Source: Streptomyces sp. PT12 (GTDB lineage Bacteria; Actinomycetota; Actinomycetes; Streptomycetales; Streptomycetaceae). Taken from it: 64,000 nucleotides of DNA. Below are positions 8,725 to 16,882 of this stretch, in pieces. The DNA lies in contig NZ_QEST01000149.1 of assembly GCF_003311645.1 (NCBI RefSeq), positions 1 through 64,000 on the forward strand, read 5' to 3'. The position numbers were made by a program, and so were the translations under genes. How positions within the stretch are numbered: the first letter of the stretch is position 1; every line of letters starts with the position of its first letter. The notes beneath the pieces are model-generated. The model made no database searches and was not told the origin of the DNA. It worked only from the letters and a program-made list of their open reading frames with translations.

Positions 8725-9843
8725 GTGATCTGTCCGCACTGCAACGCCAGCCTGTTGTTCAAGCAGCGCGCCGGGCGCCGCTGTTCCCTCTGCGGCAAGC
8801 AGTTCGCCGTGGAGCCGCGGGACAACGCGCTGCGGCTCAACGACCGGCGCGTGCGCCGGGCCGTCGAGGGGCTCACCGACGGCGGGCGGCTGGCGTGCAC
8901 GGTCACCCAGCTGTGGTGGGCGCTGGCGCACCAGCCCGCGCGGGTGCCCGAAAGGCTCCCCTGGCGCACGCCCGTTCCCCAGCAGCGCACGCCCCCGCGC
9001 CCCCCGCACACGCCGGAGTGGTACACGCGCTGGGGCGCGGCGGGCCTGCTCTCGGGCGTCGCGCTGCTGGTGACCGGGGTGCTCAGCGAGAATGGCCTGC
9101 TGACCACCGCGGCGGCGGCCGCGTTCGTCTTCGGGGTGGTGATGCGCGGCAGGCGGTGGAAGGGGCGGCGGCACCGCGTCAGCCTGCTCAAGCGGCCATG
9201 GCCGTCGACGTACACGGGGATGACGCGGGCCACGTTCGAGGCGAAGGTCATCGCCCCGTGGAAGCAGGTCTATGGGCGGCTACCCCAGGGGCTCGTCGAC
9301 GATGACCACAGGCCAGCGCGCACGCGGGCGCGCGAGCCTCGTTTCGCGCTGCTGTGCGAGGACGCGTCCGCGACCACGTGCCTCGCCGCCAACGGCGCGC
9401 CCGAGCGGCACGGGCTCGCGCTCGTCGCACAGGTGGCCGATGTGCCCGCGGGGCTGCCGGTCATCGTCCTGCACGACGCGGGCGCGGGCGGCGTGCTCCA
9501 CCCCTCGCGGGTGCGGGAGGCGCTGCCGGGGCGGCTGGTGTTCGACGCGGGGCTGCCGCCGCGCGCCGTCATGGACCGGCGCGGCGCCGCGGTGGCGCGG
9601 GCGGTGCCGCCAGGGGCGGGCACCCTGCGGCTGCTGCGGGCCCTCGGGACGCTCAACGACGCGGAGCGGCGGTGGCTGGCCGGAGGGTGGCGTTCGCCGC
9701 TCGCCGCCCTGCCGCCCAAGGTGCTGCTCGCCGGGGTGGAGCGGGCGGTCGCCGAGGCACAGGCGGCGGTCGGCCGACACGGGCCCGCGGACATGGGATT
9801 CCTCGACTGGCCCCCGCCGCCGGTCACCGCAGCCGGGCCGTGA
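8725..9843 (+). CDS. Conserved hypothetical zinc-ribbon membrane protein
   Basis: This 372-residue protein starts at a GTG with GGAGG six bases upstream. The first 25 residues form a zinc ribbon with CPHC and CSLC pairs. Residues about 105-145 contain two hydrophobic helices, and the remainder is a soluble domain. That C-terminal domain (LLCEDASATTCL, VIVLHDAGAGG, PSRVREALPG, AERRWLAGGW) is similar by eye to the protein at 13784-14593, so the two are distant paralogues. No function is known to me. It converges on the aldehyde dehydrogenase gene, overlapping it by 20 bases at the 3' ends. Confidence 0.8.
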   Translation: MICPHCNASLLFKQRAGRRCSLCGKQFAVEPRDNALRLNDRRVRRAVEGLTDGGRLACTVTQLWWALAHQPARVPERLPWRTPVPQQRTPPRPPHTPEWYTRWGAAGLLSGVALLVTGVLSENGLLTTAAAAAFVFGVVMRGRRWKGRRHRVSLLKRPWPSTYTGMTRATFEAKVIAPWKQVYGRLPQGLVDDDHRPARTRAREPRFALLCEDASATTCLAANGAPERHGLALVAQVADVPAGLPVIVLHDAGAGGVLHPSRVREALPGRLVFDAGLPPRAVMDRRGAAVARAVPPGAGTLRLLRALGTLNDAERRWLAGGWRSPLAALPPKVLLAGVERAVAEAQAAVGRHGPADMGFLDWPPPPVTAAGP

Positions 9844-11206
9844 CCGTCTTGGGCCGCTGGTACTCGTCGAGCGCAAGCACGCTCAGGTCCGTGCCCGCGC
9901 CCGAGGCGCCGCGCCCGCCGTGCGGCAGCTCGGGGGTCTGCACGAGGTGGCAGTTGAGCCACGCCTCGCCCGCGTCCAACCGGCCCGCCAGGTCGAGCCC
10001 GGTCGCCAGGTCGCGCGTCCAGACGCTTCCCGCGAGCGCCTGCGGAACGCCGTTGGCCAGGGCAAGCGCCTCATCGACGCCCGCCGCGCGCTGCACGGTC
10101 AGCAGCGGGCCGAAGACCTCGTCGACCACGGCGGGGTCGTCGGGCGGCACATCGGCGAGCAGGGTCGCGGGCCGCCAGTGCCCCTCGCGCTCCCCGGTCC
10201 CAGGGGCGATGCGGGCCGCGCGCCTGACGCGGGCGGCGGACGCGCCGACGATGCGGTCCCAACGGGCGGCCTGCTCCGCGTTGTTGAGCGGCCCGAAGTC
10301 GCGACCCGCGTGGCGGCGGGCCAGGGCGGCGGTCAGCCGGGCGACGGCGGTGGCGTAGTTCTCGGGGAGGGTGATGACGCGGGCGGGCGCGGCGCAGCTC
10401 TGCCCGGCGTTGTAGGTGACCGCGGCGGCGAGGTCGTCCCACGTGTGCTCGGGGGCGTCGGGCAGGACGAGCGCCGGGCCGTTGCCGCCGAGCTCAAGGC
10501 TGACGCGGCGGGTCCCCGCGGCCGCCGCGACGTGCGCGCCCGCGGCGGCGCTTCCGGTGAACGCGACCATGTCCACGCGGGCGGCCACCAGCAGGCGGCC
10601 CGTCTCGCGGTCGCCGGGCAGCGTCACGAGCACCCCGGCGCCCAGCGCCTCGGCGGCGTGCTCGGCCAGCAGCGCGGCCGAGTCGGGGGTGGTCTCGGCG
10701 GGCTTGAGCACCACGGTGTTCCCGGCCGCCAAGGCGGGGGCGCAGCGCCACGCGGCCATCATCAGCGGGTAGTTCCAGGGGACGATCGCGGCGACGGTGC
10801 CGAACGGCTCCCAGCGGACCCAGCTCTCGTGGCCCTCGACCAGGCGGCCAGCGGCGGGCGCCGTGCGCGCCCTCGCGGCCCCGGCGTAGAAGCGCAGCAG
10901 CTCGGCCGCCCCCGCCACCTCGGACTCCGCCTCGGCCCGCGGCTTCCCCGTGCCCGCGCGCTCGCGTTCGGCATAGGTGGCGGCGTGCCGCTCGACGAGC
11001 GACGCCAACCCGCCGATGCGCCCGGCCCGTTCCCCCGGGGTGAGGGCGCGCCAGGCCGCGGCCGCGTCCCGCGCCGCGGCGACGGCGGCCCCCACCTCGC
11101 GCTCGCGCCCGAGCACCGAGGTGCCGCGCGGGCGCCCCGTGCGGGGGTCGGTCAGCGTGAGGGCGGGGGCGTGCGGCCTGTGCGGGTCGGCCTTGGGTGC
11201 GTTCAT
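9824..11206 (-). CDS. Aldehyde dehydrogenase, NAD(P)-dependent
   Basis: This 460-residue member of the ALDH superfamily has PWNYP, FTGSAAAG, the general-base motif ELGGNGP and the catalytic cysteine in NAGQSCAAP. The overall pattern resembles betaine/aminobutyraldehyde-type enzymes. It oxidises an aldehyde, possibly an amino-aldehyde, to the acid. The ATG at 11206 has CAGGAG six bases upstream. A longer frame to 11299 would read through a 9-bp tandem repeat and is not credible. It lies 52 bases after the asparagine-synthetase-like gene and is probably in its operon, so an amide- or amine-related pathway is plausible but unproven. Confidence 0.9.
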   Translation of the reverse strand: MNAPKADPHRPHAPALTLTDPRTGRPRGTSVLGREREVGAAVAAARDAAAAWRALTPGERAGRIGGLASLVERHAATYAERERAGTGKPRAEAESEVAGAAELLRFYAGAARARTAPAAGRLVEGHESWVRWEPFGTVAAIVPWNYPLMMAAWRCAPALAAGNTVVLKPAETTPDSAALLAEHAAEALGAGVLVTLPGDRETGRLLVAARVDMVAFTGSAAAGAHVAAAAGTRRVSLELGGNGPALVLPDAPEHTWDDLAAAVTYNAGQSCAAPARVITLPENYATAVARLTAALARRHAGRDFGPLNNAEQAARWDRIVGASAARVRRAARIAPGTGEREGHWRPATLLADVPPDDPAVVDEVFGPLLTVQRAAGVDEALALANGVPQALAGSVWTRDLATGLDLAGRLDAGEAWLNCHLVQTPELPHGGRGASGAGTDLSVLALDEYQRPKTVTARLR

Positions 11207-11232
11207 CAGGGCTCCTGGGGTCCCGAGGTGTC

Positions 11233-11259
11233 CATATCCCTCATATCCCTCATATCCCT
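11233..11259 (-). repeat. Three 9-bp tandem repeats between the asparagine-synthetase-like and ALDH genes
   Basis: Three exact copies of CATATCCCT (plus strand) run from 11233 to 11259 and end at the stop codon of the upstream gene. Read on the coding strand each unit contains GAGGG followed by ATATG. The spacer therefore offers repeated ribosome-site-like and start-like words. The copy number could vary by slippage. Confidence 0.9.
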
Positions 11260-13145
11260 CATGTCGGGGGCAGGTCGTGGGCGCGCAGCCACAGCTCAAG
11301 GGTCAGCAGCAGCCACACCTTGGAGCCGTGGCGCGGCAGCAGCGTTCCGCGGCGGCGGGTCCATTCACGCACGGTGGAGGCGCGGAACAGGCCGCGGGCG
11401 CGGGCCTCGCGGCCGAGCAGCAGCTCGGCCGACAGGTCGCGCAGCGGCCCTTCGAGCCAGCGCTGCACGGGAACGCGCATGCCGCTCTTGGGGCGGTCCA
11501 CCACGGTGCCGGGCAGCAGGTCGCGCACGGCCTCCTTGAGCACCCACTTCTCGATCGTGCCGCTGAGCTTGAGGCGCGGCGGGGTGGCGAACGCGTGGTC
11601 GATGACGCGGTGGTCGAACAGCGGTGCGCGGCCCTGGAGTTGGCGCGACGCGGTCAGGCGCTCGACCTTGGTGAGGATGTGGTGGGCGCCCTTGGTGCGG
11701 AGGTTGCAGTGCAGCAGCTGGTTGAGCAGGGCGTTCATCCGGCCCGGGCGCAGATAGGGGGCGACGAGGCGGCGCGGGTGCGGCGCCTCGGCCAGCGCCT
11801 CGGCGGCCTCGGGCGTCAGCAGGCGCGGCAGGTCGGTGTAGCACTTGCGGTACGACCTGAGGTACGCCTCGGCGCGCGCGTCGCCGTCGCCGTGGGGGCC
11901 CGCGGGGTCGGGGGCGCCCACGGCGAGTGACGGGGCGTCGGGGTCGGCGGCGCGGTGCATCTCGAAGACGAGCATCGGGAGGTTCTTGGGGCCGCCGAAG
12001 ACGGGGTCGCCGCCCTCGCCGTTGAGGACGACGCGCAGCCCGTCCTCGGCCGCGGCCTCGGCAAGCATCAGGTTGGGCACGGTCAACGGGTCGCCCACCG
12101 GGGCGTCGAGGAGCGCGACGGTCTCGGCCAGCCGCTCGGCGACGGTGCGGCCCGGCACGGTCAGCACGCGGTGGCGGGTGTGGCAGTGGGTGGCGACCAG
12201 GCCCGAGTAGCCCAGCTCGTTGGGGAGTTCGGAACCGAAGCTGATCGAGTAGGTGTGCACGGGGTGGGCGTGCCGCTTGGCGGCGATGGCCGTGACCAGC
12301 GAGCTGTCGATGCCGCCCGAGAGCAGCACGCCGACCGGCTCGGCCTCGGGCAGGCGGCAGGCGACGGCCTCTTCGAGCAGGGCGCGCAGGCCGAGGACAT
12401 AGGGCTCGGGGTCGTGGGGCCCGAGGTCGTGGGGCCCGGGGGCGAGGGGCCCCGGATCGTGGGGCCCGGGGGCGTACGGCTCACGCCCTTCGGCCACGCG
12501 CCCCGCGGGGGGCGGGAGGCGTTCCTCGGGCTCCCAGTAGCTCTCCTCCGTGGCCGAGCCGTCCGCGGCCAGGCGCAGCACGCGCCCGGGCAGCGCCTCG
12601 TGGACGCCGGTCAACAGCGTTTCGTCGCCCGGGAGATAGGCGAACGTGAGGAACGAGCGCACCGCGGCGAGATTGAGGCCCGTGGCGAGCGCGGGCCAGC
12701 GGCGCAGCGCGCGGAGCGAGGTGGCGGCGGCCCAGCAGCCGTCCGCGCGGGCGTAGAACGCGGTGCGCGCGCCCGCGTGGTCACGGATCACCACCAGGTC
12801 GCGGCCCTCGGCCACGAGCAGCGCGAACATGCCCTCGGCCGCGCGCAGCCCCACCGCGCCGAGCCGCGCCCAGCAGCGCAGCAGCAGCTCGCCGTCCGTG
12901 CAGCCCGGCGGGGCCTGGGCCCCCGCGGCGGCGAGCGCGGCGCGCAGCTCGGCGGCGTTGTGCAGCGTGACCTCGCCCACGGCGCTGAGGCCATCGGCGG
13001 TGAAAGGGCCCGCGGCATGGCCGGGTTCGCCGTCGAGCAGCGCCAGGGCCTGGCCCTGTGCGGGCACGGTGGCGCCCATCGCGGCGAGGTGGTCGCGCAG
13101 GCGGCCGGGCGTGGCGTCGCCCGCGCAGGCGCAGCAGCGGGGCAT
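11259..13145 (-). CDS. Asparagine-synthetase-like amide synthetase lacking the glutaminase cysteine
   Basis: This 628-residue AsnB-family protein has an N-terminal Ntn-amidotransferase-like domain (residues about 1-190) and a C-terminal synthetase domain. The latter has the PP-loop GVLLSGGIDSSLV at about residue 270, which binds ATP and adenylates a carboxylate. Ordinary AsnB begins Met-Cys-Gly, and that Cys hydrolyses glutamine. Here the start is MPRCC, so no Cys follows the initiator Met and glutaminase activity is doubtful. This resembles beta-lactam synthetase and lasso-peptide cyclase, which use other amines. The linker holds a Pro/Gly/His-rich repeat. The ATG overlaps the previous gene's stop (TGATG). 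The substrate is unknown. Confidence 0.85.
   Translation of the reverse strand: MPRCCACAGDATPGRLRDHLAAMGATVPAQGQALALLDGEPGHAAGPFTADGLSAVGEVTLHNAAELRAALAAAGAQAPPGCTDGELLLRCWARLGAVGLRAAEGMFALLVAEGRDLVVIRDHAGARTAFYARADGCWAAATSLRALRRWPALATGLNLAAVRSFLTFAYLPGDETLLTGVHEALPGRVLRLAADGSATEESYWEPEERLPPPAGRVAEGREPYAPGPHDPGPLAPGPHDLGPHDPEPYVLGLRALLEEAVACRLPEAEPVGVLLSGGIDSSLVTAIAAKRHAHPVHTYSISFGSELPNELGYSGLVATHCHTRHRVLTVPGRTVAERLAETVALLDAPVGDPLTVPNLMLAEAAAEDGLRVVLNGEGGDPVFGGPKNLPMLVFEMHRAADPDAPSLAVGAPDPAGPHGDGDARAEAYLRSYRKCYTDLPRLLTPEAAEALAEAPHPRRLVAPYLRPGRMNALLNQLLHCNLRTKGAHHILTKVERLTASRQLQGRAPLFDHRVIDHAFATPPRLKLSGTIEKWVLKEAVRDLLPGTVVDRPKSGMRVPVQRWLEGPLRDLSAELLLGREARARGLFRASTVREWTRRRGTLLPRHGSKVWLLLTLELWLRAHDLPPT
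12408..12474 (-). repeat. In-frame short repeats encoding a Pro-Gly-His linker
   Basis: About 67 bases contain imperfect repeats of GGGGCCCGAGGTCGTG-like units. On the coding strand they specify repeating PGPHDPGPL-type residues between the two domains of the asparagine-synthetase-like protein. It is a flexible linker, likely prone to length change. Confidence 0.75.
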
Positions 13146-13684
13146 CAGCCGAAGTCCTCTGACCAGTCGGCGTCTGACGTGCCGGTCCAGGCGTCGACGA
13201 CCAGCACGGCCCCGACCCCGGCGTCGCCGCCTTCACCCCGCTCGCCCCGTTCGCCCCGTTCGCCCCGTTGTTCGGCGCGGTACGCGGCGCGCAGCCGCTC
13301 CTCCTCCTCGGGGGTGAGGCGGGTGGGCGGCAGCAGCCCCGGGCCAAGGGCGCCGAGCCCTCGTCCGGCGCGCAGCCTGGCCCCCGGGGCGGTGGCGGCG
13401 GCTCGGTTGACGGTGACGCGGGCGCCCCCGTCCCACACGGTGCGGCCATAGCCGATGTCACGGCCGTACTCGACGCCGCCGTCGTCGTGGGTCCGCTTGA
13501 CGAGCCGGTCACCCAGCGGCTCGTCCGTGCCGGAGCGGCCCCGGTCGTCGCGCCAGCGCACGGACCCGTCGGGCGCGCGCGTGCGCCACTCGCTGCGGCC
13601 CTCGTCGTAGCGGCGGTGCACGGTGCCGTCGGCGAGCAGTTCGTCGGTGTAGACGATCTCGCGTGGTCGCTTCGCCATGTCCAT
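13145..13684 (-). CDS. Uncharacterised 179-residue hydrophilic protein
   Basis: I do not recognise this family. The N-terminal half has short Trp/Arg/Asp-rich repeats (RYDEGRSEWR, DGSVRWRDDRGRSGT, DGGVEYGRDIGYG) that could form a small beta-repeat structure. A Pro/Leu-rich region, a charged segment with RGERGERGE repeats, and an acidic tail ending DADWSEDFG follow. There is no signal peptide or membrane helix. The ATG at 13684 has GAGG about ten bases upstream, and a second ATG lies two codons in. Its stop overlaps the start of the asparagine-synthetase-like gene, so the two products are made in coupled amounts and may act together. Confidence 0.75.
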   Translation of the reverse strand: MDMAKRPREIVYTDELLADGTVHRRYDEGRSEWRTRAPDGSVRWRDDRGRSGTDEPLGDRLVKRTHDDGGVEYGRDIGYGRTVWDGGARVTVNRAAATAPGARLRAGRGLGALGPGLLPPTRLTPEEEERLRAAYRAEQRGERGERGERGEGGDAGVGAVLVVDAWTGTSDADWSEDFG

Positions 13685-13783
13685 GGATCGGGTCCTCGGT
13701 GTCCTGGAAGTCCTTGGGCGGCTCGGGGAGTCGGGTCGGTCGTCGGCGGAACGGGCGGGCGCCGGGTCAGGTCGGGCGCCGGG

Positions 13784-14593
13784 TCAGCGCGTGGGCCAGG
13801 TGAGGAAACCGGTGTCGCGTGGGGCCTCCACTCCCCCGGTGGCGGCGCCGGGCGGGGACGCGCCGCCGTCGCGCACCAGCCGGTGGAGGGTGCGCAGCAG
13901 ATGGGCGGGGTTGACCGCGGCGACCTCGGCGTACCGGCCGCGCGCGAGCCAGCGCAGCTCGCGGCGGTCGAGCGACGCGGCGGGCAGCGCGGGCCCGGTG
14001 GCCCGGCCGCGGGCGAGGTGCAGGGACGCCGCGTGCCGAGGGGTGAGGCCGAGGGCGGCCACGCGGGGCGCGCCGGGGCCGAGTTGGGCCCTGACGCGCC
14101 CGGGGAGCGCGGTGCCCTGGGCGCTGGCGTCGTGCAGCACGAGGACGACCGCGTCGGGGACGCGGCCGAGCGCGGCGGTCAGCCGGGGGTCCAACGGCAG
14201 GTCGTCGGCGGCGAGTACGGGGCAGGCGGCCTCCAGGTGCCAGTCGTTGGCCACGAGCATGCGGGCGATGGCCGGGTCCTGGCACACCAGCAGCCGGGGC
14301 AACCCGTAGTCGTACAGGTCGGGTTCGGCGGGCGCGCCGGGTCGTGGGCGCCGGTGCGGGGGCGCGGCGAGCAGCCCGGGAACGTCGCCGAGCCGCCCGA
14401 GCGCGGCGGCGAACCGGCCGTGCCCCAGCGGCGGCGCGAGCGTGAACGGCAGCCGCCGCGGCAGGAGATGGGCGGGCAGGAGAACGCGGCACAGCTCGTA
14501 GTAGAGCTGCCGCTCCGTGAACTTGAGGTCCCCGGGCGCGGCGGCTCGCGCGGCGGCGACGCGCAGGGCGCGTTCGAGCAACCCCGACCTCAC
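13784..14593 (-). CDS. Conserved hypothetical protein, paralogue of the zinc-ribbon protein domain
   Basis: The protein is about 269 residues from a GTG at 14593, which has GGGAGG six bases upstream. Longer frames upstream run into the cupin gene and are rejected. It contains KFTERQLYYELCRVLL near the N terminus, then LLVCQDPAIARMLVAND, VLVLHDASAQG and ERRWLAR-like stretches (RRELRWLARG). The same order of motifs occurs in the C-terminal half of the protein at 8725-9843. The HDASAQG segment and the QLYY word faintly recall Toprim/Topo VI A-type proteins, but this is only an impression. It lies between the cupin and the 179-residue gene, on the same strand. Confidence 0.72.
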   Translation of the reverse strand: MRSGLLERALRVAAARAAAPGDLKFTERQLYYELCRVLLPAHLLPRRLPFTLAPPLGHGRFAAALGRLGDVPGLLAAPPHRRPRPGAPAEPDLYDYGLPRLLVCQDPAIARMLVANDWHLEAACPVLAADDLPLDPRLTAALGRVPDAVVLVLHDASAQGTALPGRVRAQLGPGAPRVAALGLTPRHAASLHLARGRATGPALPAASLDRRELRWLARGRYAEVAAVNPAHLLRTLHRLVRDGGASPPGAATGGVEAPRDTGFLTWPTR

Positions 14594-14717
14594 GGGCGCC
14601 TCCCTCGGGAACAGCCGGGCCAGGGCAGGCTCGTCCGCGGCGGCGACCACTCCGTTACGGCGGCGCGAGGTGCGTGTGAACGGCCCCCGGCCGTCCGGGG
14701 GTTGTCGGCCCCGGCGC

Positions 14718-15404
14718 TCATCGGGGGCGCTCCAGCGCCGTGGCCAGGCCGCGCAGCCGCGCGGCGAGGCGTTCGCGGAGCCCGAGCGGCCCTGGGCCCG
14801 CGCCGCCCTCGCGCTCCAGGGAGCGCAGCGCGGCGGCGAGCGGGCCGAACTCCGGGGCCCCGGGCGCCCGTTGCTCCGCATCGTCGGCGGTGATGGCGTA
14901 GTCGTCGTGGTCGATGCCATAGCCGGTGTTGGCGGCGAGGATGTGCAATGGGCGGGGTCCTCGGTTCCCGAACGAGTGCGGCATCAGCTCGGGTATGCGG
15001 ATCATCAGACCCGGCGGCAGGGCGATCGAGGCCACCCGGCCCTCGGTGGCGTCCCACAGGCCACACTCGGCGTGCCCGAGGCTGAGGACGATGTGCTCGC
15101 CGCCGTGCGCGTGGGGCGTGAACGCGCTGCGCGGGGCGACGACGCCGAGCTTGTAGGTGGCGTTGGACGGGCGCTCGGGGGACGTGGCGGCGTCGCCGAC
15201 GAGGTAGTGCGCGAACTGGCCCTCGTCGATGAAGCGGTGCGTTCCGTCGGGCGGGCCGAGCTCCCTGGCCCCCGCGCGGTCGGCGACGAGGGCCCGGCCG
15301 TCCGCGCCGAGGGCGTACAGCCTTACTCCCTCGGGCAGTCGAGGGCAGAGCCTGGCCAGGTGGGTGAGCCGCCGCGGGCCGGTCCCACCGGAGCGGTCGA
15401 CCAC
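14718..15404 (-). CDS. Cupin-domain protein
   Basis: This 228-residue protein starts at GTG 15404 with GAGGGGG upstream. A cupin fold is visible in the centre: FTPHAHGGEHIVLSLG supplies the metal-binding His/His/Glu set and IPELMPHSFGNRG the last His. The C-terminal helix is Arg/Leu-rich. Cupins of this size may be dioxygenases, isomerases or sensor domains. No DNA-binding domain is present, so it is not a regulator of the XRE-cupin type. It is the first gene of the leftward group that includes the asparagine-synthetase-like enzyme. Confidence 0.8.
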   Translation of the reverse strand: MVDRSGGTGPRRLTHLARLCPRLPEGVRLYALGADGRALVADRAGARELGPPDGTHRFIDEGQFAHYLVGDAATSPERPSNATYKLGVVAPRSAFTPHAHGGEHIVLSLGHAECGLWDATEGRVASIALPPGLMIRIPELMPHSFGNRGPRPLHILAANTGYGIDHDDYAITADDAEQRAPGAPEFGPLAAALRSLEREGGAGPGPLGLRERLAARLRGLATALERPR

Positions 15405-15574
15405 CCGTGCCCCCTCGGTGCGCTGTACCTGACCGCCACAATAGCTGCCCGGGGCGCCCGCGCCGAGATCGTCTCCGCCTCACCGCCCCCCGGGCGTGCG
15501 CGGCGCGGGCAACTCCGGGGGGCGGCGGGGGTGTTGGGGTGTTGAGGGCGCGGGCAGGCCCGGGCCCGGGCCGA

Positions 15575-16666
15575 TCAGCCGATGCGGTCGCGGATCCAGA
15601 CGCCCGCTTCCTTGAGGGCGCTCGGGTCGGCCCAGTTGCCGCTCGCGCACGTGCCGGTCCTGAAGACGGCACCACTGCGGAAGTCGTCGGAGTAGTTCCA
15701 GTTGGTCCAGCTGATGTTCTTCTCCGCGAGCAGGTCGAGGTAGCGCTGGGCGAACGCGAAGTCGTCAGGACCGTCGCCCGTGTACTCCTGAGTGCCGAAC
15801 TCCGTGACGAACACCGGCACTTGGTCGGCCGCCCTGCTGAGCGCCGCCAGGTAGGCGTCCTGGTGCGAGGCCGCGTAGAAGTGGAAGGTGTACATGATGT
15901 TGTCGGCGTTCACGGGGTTGGCGACGACCTCGGACTCGTCGGAGCCCTCCGAGACGCCGAACGAGGACCAGGCGCGGGTGCCGACGAGGACGACGGCGTC
16001 GGGGTCGCCCGCGCGGACCACGGGGACCATCTCCTCGGCGTAGCTCTTGATGCTCGACCACGGGACGCCGCTCGGCTCGTTGGCGATCTCGTAGAGCAGG
16101 TTGTCCTGGTCGCCGTGGCGGGCGGTGATGTCCGTGAAGAACCGCTTGGCCAGGTCGGTGTTGGCGTTGGGGTCGCCCGGGCTCAGCATGTGCCAGTCCA
16201 CGATGACGTACATGCCGCGCTCGGTGGCCTGGTCGATGATGCGGCTCGCGAGGTCCGTGAAGTACTCGGGGTCGCTCTCGTAGCCGTCCTCCTGGACATA
16301 CGTGGACACGCGCAGCACGTCCGCGCCCCAGTCGTTCGCGAGCACGTCGAGCGAGGCGGGGGTGACGCAGTGCTCGAACCACTGGGTGCCATGGGTGCTC
16401 ATGCCCCGCAGCTGAACGGGCTGGCCGTTCTCGCCGCACAGGGTGGTCCCGCACACCTCGAGGGCGCCGTACTGGGCGAGCGGGCTCACCTCGGCCGCGG
16501 CCGGAGCCGCCTCGGGTGCTCCGGCCGCTTGGGGCGGGGCGGGCGCGGTGACGGCGGGCGCGGCCGGGGCGGTGGCCGCGGTGGCCGCGCACACGGCCAG
16601 CAGTCCCGCGGCCGCGAGCAGGGCGCGGCGGCGGCGGGATGGGCGGGCGGACTGGGGTGTCGCCAT
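15575..16666 (-). CDS. Secreted GH5 endo-beta-1,4-glucanase (cellulase)
   Basis: This 363-residue glycoside hydrolase family 5 enzyme is close to the Bacillus Cel5A type (GH5_2). Residues 1 to about 37 are a signal peptide (RRRR then a hydrophobic core), followed by a Pro/Ala linker and the catalytic barrel from about residue 62. The acid/base is Glu197 in ANEPSG and the nucleophile is Glu289 in VFVTEFGT. There is no carbohydrate-binding module. It cuts internal cellulose or mixed beta-glucan bonds outside the cell. The ATG at 16666 has GGAGAGGA upstream. No CebR box is seen, but an inverted repeat lies at 16685-16705. Confidence 0.93.
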   Translation of the reverse strand: MATPQSARPSRRRRALLAAAGLLAVCAATAATAPAAPAVTAPAPPQAAGAPEAAPAAAEVSPLAQYGALEVCGTTLCGENGQPVQLRGMSTHGTQWFEHCVTPASLDVLANDWGADVLRVSTYVQEDGYESDPEYFTDLASRIIDQATERGMYVIVDWHMLSPGDPNANTDLAKRFFTDITARHGDQDNLLYEIANEPSGVPWSSIKSYAEEMVPVVRAGDPDAVVLVGTRAWSSFGVSEGSDESEVVANPVNADNIMYTFHFYAASHQDAYLAALSRAADQVPVFVTEFGTQEYTGDGPDDFAFAQRYLDLLAEKNISWTNWNYSDDFRSGAVFRTGTCASGNWADPSALKEAGVWIRDRIG

Positions 16667-16684
16667 GGTCGTCCTCTCCGATCG

Positions 16685-16705
16685 CCAGGGGCATGACACC
16701 CCTGG
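16685..16705. promoter_or_regulatory. Inverted repeat before the GH5 cellulase gene
   Basis: CCAGGGG and CCCCTGG form a perfect 7-bp inverted repeat with a 7-base spacer, centred 30 bases upstream of the GH5 start codon. It could be an operator or a leader hairpin. The regulator is unknown. Confidence 0.4.
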
Positions 16706-16882
16706 GTGGGGGGCGAGTGGGTGAGGGTGCAGGGGTCGCTGTGACCGTAGAAGGGGCCTGACGGTTGGTCAAGAGGTCCACACCAGTGGAGTGGAGATCC
16801 GGAACCGGGCCGGGCGGCGCAACGGCCGCCCGGCGTCCGGCAGTTCGCGGGCGTGGCGGGGGGGTGGCGGGCGAGGGGGCCC

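Noticed and set aside
9272-11539. Plus-strand frame of 755 codons through the ALDH and asparagine-synthetase-like genes
   Set aside because: Antisense to two strongly supported genes. The product is Arg/Gly-rich with no motif.
11259-13684. Lasso-peptide biosynthetic cluster
   Set aside because: The AsnB-like protein could be a cyclase, but no transglutaminase-like protease, RRE protein or short precursor with a suitable core was found. The 179-residue protein is too long and unlike known precursors.
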